58,816 nucleotides of DNA, from contig NZ_JOAK01000035.1 in the NCBI RefSeq assembly GCF_000720455.1, positions 1 through 58,816 of the forward strand, written 5' to 3'. The notes under the pieces were generated by a model. That model ran no database searches, was not told the origin of the DNA, and saw nothing but the letters and a program-made list of their open reading frames with translations. Position numbers and translations under genes: made by a program. Positions 55,523 through 58,816 of this stretch are shown here, one piece after another. The stretch's first letter is position 1. Every line of letters begins with the position of its first letter. Source of the DNA: Streptomyces virginiae. GTDB lineage: Bacteria > Actinomycetota > Actinomycetes > Streptomycetales > Streptomycetaceae.

Positions 55523-57190
55523 TTACTTCGGGGTGGCTGCCGGGGTGGCTGCCGGGGTCGGGGCCGTGATCTCGATGTCGAGGATCAGGGTCACGTCCTC
55601 CGGGGTGACCAGGCGGAGCTGGTAGGTGCCCGGGGCGAGGTCCGCGTCCGTGAAGAGCTCCGGCAGGACGATCCGTCCGTCGGCCGCCGTCTCCGGCAGG
55701 GTGAGGCTGAAGACCTTCTTGCCGGTCTCGTCCTTGAAGTACGGGCCCTTGGCGGTCGCCGGGTCGGCCGGCACCCACTTGCCGTCCTTCTCCTGGCCGA
55801 AGCCCGCGACGACACCGGACACCGCGACGGCCTTGCCCTTGGCCGTGGCCCGGACCTCGACGCCCTTGACGCTCTTGCCGGCGACCGCAGCGATCGGCTT
55901 CGAGCCGTCCGGGCGGGCGAGCAGGTCGGCGGCCGGAGCCGTGACCTTGCCCGCGAAGTTCACGGTGAGCCGGCTCGTGGTGCCGTAGGCCGAGGCGCGC
56001 AGCGTGAAGGTGCCCGCCGTGGCGCCGGCCTTCAGGCCGGGCGCGGCGGCGATGCCGTCGGCGCCCGTCTTGACCACCAGGGACTTCGCCGTCCCGAAGA
56101 GGGTGCCGGTGGCGTCCTCCTCGACCGCGAAGATCACCTCCCGGTCGGCGGCGGGCTTGCCGTCGCTGAGGAGCAGCTTGACCCGCGGGACCACGGTGAA
56201 GGCCGTGCCCGTCTCGGCGGTGAGGCCGGGACCGTCGAGCACCGTCAGGTCCTGCAGGTGCGGAGCCGGCTTCTCCGGAGTCGGGGTGGGGGTCGGCGTC
56301 GGGGTGGGGGTCGGCTTGGGGGTCGGCGTCGGCGTCGGCTTGGGGGTCGGCGTCGGCGTGACCGGGTTCTGCGGGCGGGGCGTGGGCAGGGTGCCCGGCT
56401 GCGCCGGCGGGTAGTTCCCGACCGGCGGGTTGGCCACCTCGGTGGCGCCCTGCTGGTACTGGTGCATGTAGCCGAGCACGGTGTTCACGTACTCGCGGGA
56501 GTTGTTGTAGCTGAGGATCGCCTTGTCCAGCTCGGCGGCCACGGACAGGTTCCGGTCGCCCGCGCACAGGTAGAGGCCGGCGCCCAGGGCGGCGTCGTAG
56601 ATGTTGTTGGGGTCCCGCTTGGCGTCGCCGTTGCCGTCGGCGCCCCAGGTCCTCCAGGTCGACGGGATGAACTGCATCGGGCCGACGGCGCGGTCGTAGA
56701 CCACGTCCGCGTCCCACTCGCCCCGGTCGGTGTCGCGGATCTCGGCGAAGCCGTTGCCGTCGAGGCGCGGGCCGCGGATCGGCTTTTCGGTGTAGCCGTC
56801 GGCCTTGAGGCCGTAGCCGGAGGCGTGGACGGACTCGACCCGGCCGATGCCGGCGAGCAGCTGCCAGGGCAGCTTGCAGCCGGGGAGCGCGGCCGCCACG
56901 GAGACCTCGGCGCGGTTGTAGGCGTCGAGTGCGGTCGCGGGTATCCCGCTGGCGCCCTCCTGTGTGCCCGCGCCCGCGGCGGGCGGCGGGTCGGCGACGA
57001 TGTCCGGCAGGTCCAGCCGGGCGTCACCGCGATCGGCGGCCTGCGGACTGTCCGGGGTCGGTTCGGACTCTCCCGCATCGGCGGTCGACGGAGTGGACAC
57101 GACCGCGGCAGTGGTCAGGCTGGCCGCGAGCGCGGCCGTACACAGGACCTTGCGCGAGGTGTTGACGAGGTGGCGGTGAAGCGGCTTCAC
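55523..57190 (-). CDS. Secreted MltB-type lytic transglycosylase with C-terminal beta domains
   Basis: 555 aa. Signal peptide residues 1 to about 39 (VLCTAALAASLTTAAVVS...ADA). The SLT_2/MltB-like catalytic domain spans about 85-260: LLAGIGRVESVHASGYG carries the catalytic Glu, then AVGPMQFIPSTWRTWGADGNGD, NIYDAALGAGLYLC and AILSYNNSREYVNTVLGYM. A Thr-Pro-Lys linker (about 280-310) leads to roughly 240 residues of Ig-like beta sandwich (LTVLDGPGLTAETGTAFTV..., LLARPDGSKPIAAVAGKSV...). It cleaves glycan strands in the wall. GTG start. Confidence 0.9.
   Translation of the reverse strand: MKPLHRHLVNTSRKVLCTAALAASLTTAAVVSTPSTADAGESEPTPDSPQAADRGDARLDLPDIVADPPPAAGAGTQEGASGIPATALDAYNRAEVSVAAALPGCKLPWQLLAGIGRVESVHASGYGLKADGYTEKPIRGPRLDGNGFAEIRDTDRGEWDADVVYDRAVGPMQFIPSTWRTWGADGNGDAKRDPNNIYDAALGAGLYLCAGDRNLSVAAELDKAILSYNNSREYVNTVLGYMHQYQQGATEVANPPVGNYPPAQPGTLPTPRPQNPVTPTPTPKPTPTPTPKPTPTPTPTPTPTPEKPAPHLQDLTVLDGPGLTAETGTAFTVVPRVKLLLSDGKPAADREVIFAVEEDATGTLFGTAKSLVVKTGADGIAAAPGLKAGATAGTFTLRASAYGTTSRLTVNFAGKVTAPAADLLARPDGSKPIAAVAGKSVKGVEVRATAKGKAVAVSGVVAGFGQEKDGKWVPADPATAKGPYFKDETGKKVFSLTLPETAADGRIVLPELFTDADLAPGTYQLRLVTPEDVTLILDIEITAPTPAATPAATPK
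56280..56365 (-). repeat. Thr-Pro linker repeats in the transglycosylase gene
   Basis: Imperfect 6-bp tandem repeats encode alternating Thr-Pro with periodic Lys (TPTPKPTPTP type). It is a wall-spanning or flexible linker and a likely site of length variation. Confidence 0.7.
57176..57190. other. Palindrome covering the transglycosylase start codon
   Basis: GTGAAGC-C-GCTTCAC on the coding strand; the first three bases are the GTG start. A 7-bp inverted repeat around one base is too tight for a full hairpin but marks a perfect DNA palindrome at the start. Confidence 0.45.
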
Positions 57191-57626
57191 AGTGCGGCAA
57201 TCCCCCCAAGGAGCCGTTCAGAGGTATACGGCCGGAGTGACCGTGAATATCCACTGTCTATCAGGTATTCCGACCCGACTCGCCGTGCGCCCGGCAGATG
57301 TGACGCACCATTCGTCTCGCCTTTACCGGGTCTGACGACAGAACGGACAACGGTGTCAACTCTCCGCCCGAAATGGCCTGATGACAACCTATTTCCAGCC
57401 ACATCCCGTCCGTTCGGATGGCCGAACACACCTACGACCCCACAACTGCCGCCCACCCGGCGGCTGCCGCGCACGGACCCCCGGAACGCTCCATGCGCTC
57501 CACACGGACCGCACACGCGGATGTGACCCGGATCACTCAAGAAGAATCGGCGAGACCGATGCATTCCGCAGGGCCCGGCGGTCTCAGTTGCGTACACACC
57601 GACCCGGACGGAAGAGGAACGAATCC
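57191..57626. other. 436-bp divergent intergenic region
   Basis: I see no convincing gene. A consensus-like TTGACA lies on the minus strand at 57359-57354, upstream of the transglycosylase, but without a good -10 at standard spacing. GTTCGG-N4-CCGAAC (57412-57427) is the clearest inverted repeat. A 136-codon minus-strand frame (57187-57597) has no domain-like content. Confidence 0.45.
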
Positions 57627-58223
57627 ATGCGCATCGTCATCACCGAATTCATCAGCCTCGACGGCGTCGTGCAGGCCCCGGGCGGTCAGGGCGAGGACGA
57701 TGACGGCGGCTTCGCCCACGGCGGCTGGTCGCACCCCTTCTTCGACCCGGAGGTCGTCGGCGGCTCCTTCACGGAGGCGCTGGAGAAGGCCGACGCGCTG
57801 CTCTTCGGCCGCCGCACCTGGCAGACCATGGCCGCGGCCTGGCCCGAGCGGGCCGGCGACCCCTTCGCGGACCGGATGAACACCGTCCCGAAGTACGTCG
57901 TGTCCAAGACCCTGGGCGATGACGAACTGACCTGGAACAACACCACGCGCATCCACGGCGCCGAGGCCGTCGCCCGCATCCGCGAGCTGCGCGAGGGCGA
58001 GGGCGGCGACCTGGTGGTCATGGGCAGCCCGACCCTCGCACGCACCCTGCTGAGCGAGGGCCTCGCCGACGAACTCCGGCTCATGGTCATGCCGGTGCTG
58101 CTGGGCGGCGGGAAGTCGATCTTCCCGGCCGACGGCGGGCTGCACACGCTGGAACTGGTCTCCACGGCCATCAGCCCGGCGGGCGTGCACGTGTGCACCT
58201 ACCGCCCGGCCGCCAAGGACTAG
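57627..58223 (+). CDS. Dihydrofolate-reductase/RibD-C-like family protein
   Basis: 198 aa. It belongs to the RibD C-terminal/YyaP-type group: RIVITEFISLDGVVQAPGG at the start, ADALLFGRRTWQTMAAAWP, PKYVVSKTL, GGDLVVMGSPTLARTLL and MPVLLGGGKSIFP. The fold binds NADPH, but the reaction is usually unknown for stand-alone members. ATG at 57627 with GAAGAGGAA upstream; the longer open frame is Arg/His/Pro-rich and unlikely to be translated. Ends in a shared terminator. Confidence 0.9.
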   Translation: MRIVITEFISLDGVVQAPGGQGEDDDGGFAHGGWSHPFFDPEVVGGSFTEALEKADALLFGRRTWQTMAAAWPERAGDPFADRMNTVPKYVVSKTLGDDELTWNNTTRIHGAEAVARIRELREGEGGDLVVMGSPTLARTLLSEGLADELRLMVMPVLLGGGKSIFPADGGLHTLELVSTAISPAGVHVCTYRPAAKD

Positions 58224-58265
58224 CCGGGGCGGGGGCTGGATCGGGGACGGGATCGGGGGCGTCGA

Positions 58266-58295
58266 CGGGACCGCCGTCAGAAGACGGCGGTCCCG
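58266..58295. terminator. Bidirectional terminator at the DHFR-like / DUF3592-like junction
   Basis: CGGGACCGCCGTC-AGAA-GACGGCGGTCCCG, a perfect 13-bp stem. It overlaps the last codons of the minus-strand gene ending at 58277. Confidence 0.85.
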
Positions 58296-58813
58296 ATCTC
58301 GACCAGGATCCCGGCCGCCGCCGCCAGCACGATGGCGGCGAACAGGCCGACCAGGGCCAGCAGGAAGTAGCCCTCGCCGTTCTCCACAGCGCCGCTGCGC
58401 GCACAGGCGAACAGCCAGGCCGCGAGCGTCAGGAACGGTACGAGCAGCAGGCCGCCGGCCGTGCCGAAGTTGAACACGGCGCTCCCCGACAGCTCGTACG
58501 CCCTGCCCCTCGCGGTCCGCACCTCCACCTCGGTGCCCCGCCGGTACTCGTCGGCGGCGGTGTCCAGCACGATCTCGCGCGCCGCCTCCCCCGGCCGCCG
58601 GGGGGTGTACCAGCCCGTGCAGTCGGTACCGGTCGTGTAGCCCTCGGCGTCGGCGGCCTCGTAGCAGCGGCTGACCGAGACGACCCCGTCGACGGGCCCG
58701 AAGCCGAGCACGGCGCCCATCTGCGGCCCGGGCAGCACCCACATCAACCACCCGGCCACCCCGAGCGTCACGACCACCCCGACCCCGGCCACCCCCCGCC
58801 CCAACCCCCGCAC
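58277..58813 (-). CDS. DUF3592-like membrane protein
   Basis: 178 aa. An N-terminal membrane helix (about 8-30) is followed by an extracytoplasmic stretch with two Cys (VSRCYEAADAEGYTTGTDCTGWYTPRR), resembling DUF3592-type domains. Two C-terminal helices follow (LLLVPFLTLAAWLFACA at about 120-138 and YFLLALVGLFAAIVLAAAAGILVEIG at about 150-175). Function unknown. The GTG start is 3 bp from the window end, so the true start could lie outside. Confidence 0.7.
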   Translation of the reverse strand: MRGLGRGVAGVGVVVTLGVAGWLMWVLPGPQMGAVLGFGPVDGVVSVSRCYEAADAEGYTTGTDCTGWYTPRRPGEAAREIVLDTAADEYRRGTEVEVRTARGRAYELSGSAVFNFGTAGGLLLVPFLTLAAWLFACARSGAVENGEGYFLLALVGLFAAIVLAAAAGILVEIGTAVF

Positions 58814-58816
58814 ACC

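Noticed and set aside
56280..56365. Repeats that at first look like a short-spacer array
   Set aside because: They are 6-bp units inside a coding frame, giving a Thr-Pro-Lys linker; there are no unique spacers, so this is not CRISPR.
57187..57597. 136-codon minus-strand frame upstream of the transglycosylase
   Set aside because: Its composition looks random (Gly/Arg/Ser/Val), it has no Shine-Dalgarno and it covers the promoter region of the transglycosylase.

Overview
The window looks like a chromosomal core segment of a Streptomyces species or close relative. The DNA is very GC-rich, with G/C at nearly all third codon positions and many GTG/TTG starts. The gene set is typical of that genus: a 14-gene nuo operon, futalosine-pathway menaquinone genes, a Ser/Thr kinase, a NlpC/P60 hydrolase, a DUF3152 protein and an M28/P-domain aminopeptidase. 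I see no rRNA, tRNA, CRISPR array, insertion sequence or prophage.

Layout, left to right. (1) 1-7.7 kb: a two-component pair, then a 2-oxoglutarate:ferredoxin oxidoreductase (korAB), a QorB-like NAD(P)-binding reductase and a RarD transporter. (2) 7.8-18.4 kb: a secreted aminopeptidase, a small ribbon-helix-helix/degenerate-Fic toxin-antitoxin pair, a LolA-like secreted protein, a long-chain polyprenyl diphosphate synthase, a POT peptide transporter coupled to a CocE-type hydrolase, a Cof-type HAD phosphatase and fumarylacetoacetase. (3) 18.5-25.4 kb: the most unusual locus. It encodes a GntR regulator, an AprB-like two-cluster ferredoxin, a sulfonate-type ABC transporter whose binding protein ends in what looks like a NosL-like domain, and an AprA-like flavoprotein fused to about nine HEAT repeats. 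(4) 25.5-26.7 kb: a secreted protein of unknown function and a Uma2-type nuclease with a shortened C-terminus. (5) 26.8-42.7 kb: the complete nuoA-N operon for NADH:menaquinone oxidoreductase, on the minus strand, with a Rex-type operator upstream of nuoA. (6) 42.7-58.8 kb: NlpC/P60 hydrolase, small membrane protein, MenJ-like reductase, GNAT, glutaminase, menG/ubiE, DUF3152 metzincin-like protein, orphan LuxR-type regulator, a degenerate amidohydrolase, mqnC, Ser/Thr kinase, mqnA, cold-shock protein, MltB-type transglycosylase, RibD/DHFR-like protein and a DUF3592-like membrane protein.

Functional theme: much of the window serves the menaquinone respiratory chain. The prenyl tail synthase, mqnA and mqnC (head group), menG/ubiE (methylation) and a MenJ-like reductase (tail saturation) make the quinone that Complex I reduces. 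korAB links 2-oxoglutarate oxidation to ferredoxin. The 18.5-25.4 kb cluster looks like an uptake-plus-redox module for an unidentified, possibly sulfur-containing, substrate.

Regulatory DNA is rich. The 778-bp nuoA/NlpC-P60 intergenic region carries a Rex-like site and four copies of a TCACAGG heptamer arranged as inverted pairs. The cold-shock gene has a terminator-like hairpin plus T-tract in its leader. Several strong inverted repeats lie in other promoters. All assignments come from reading sequence and motifs; no database search was run.
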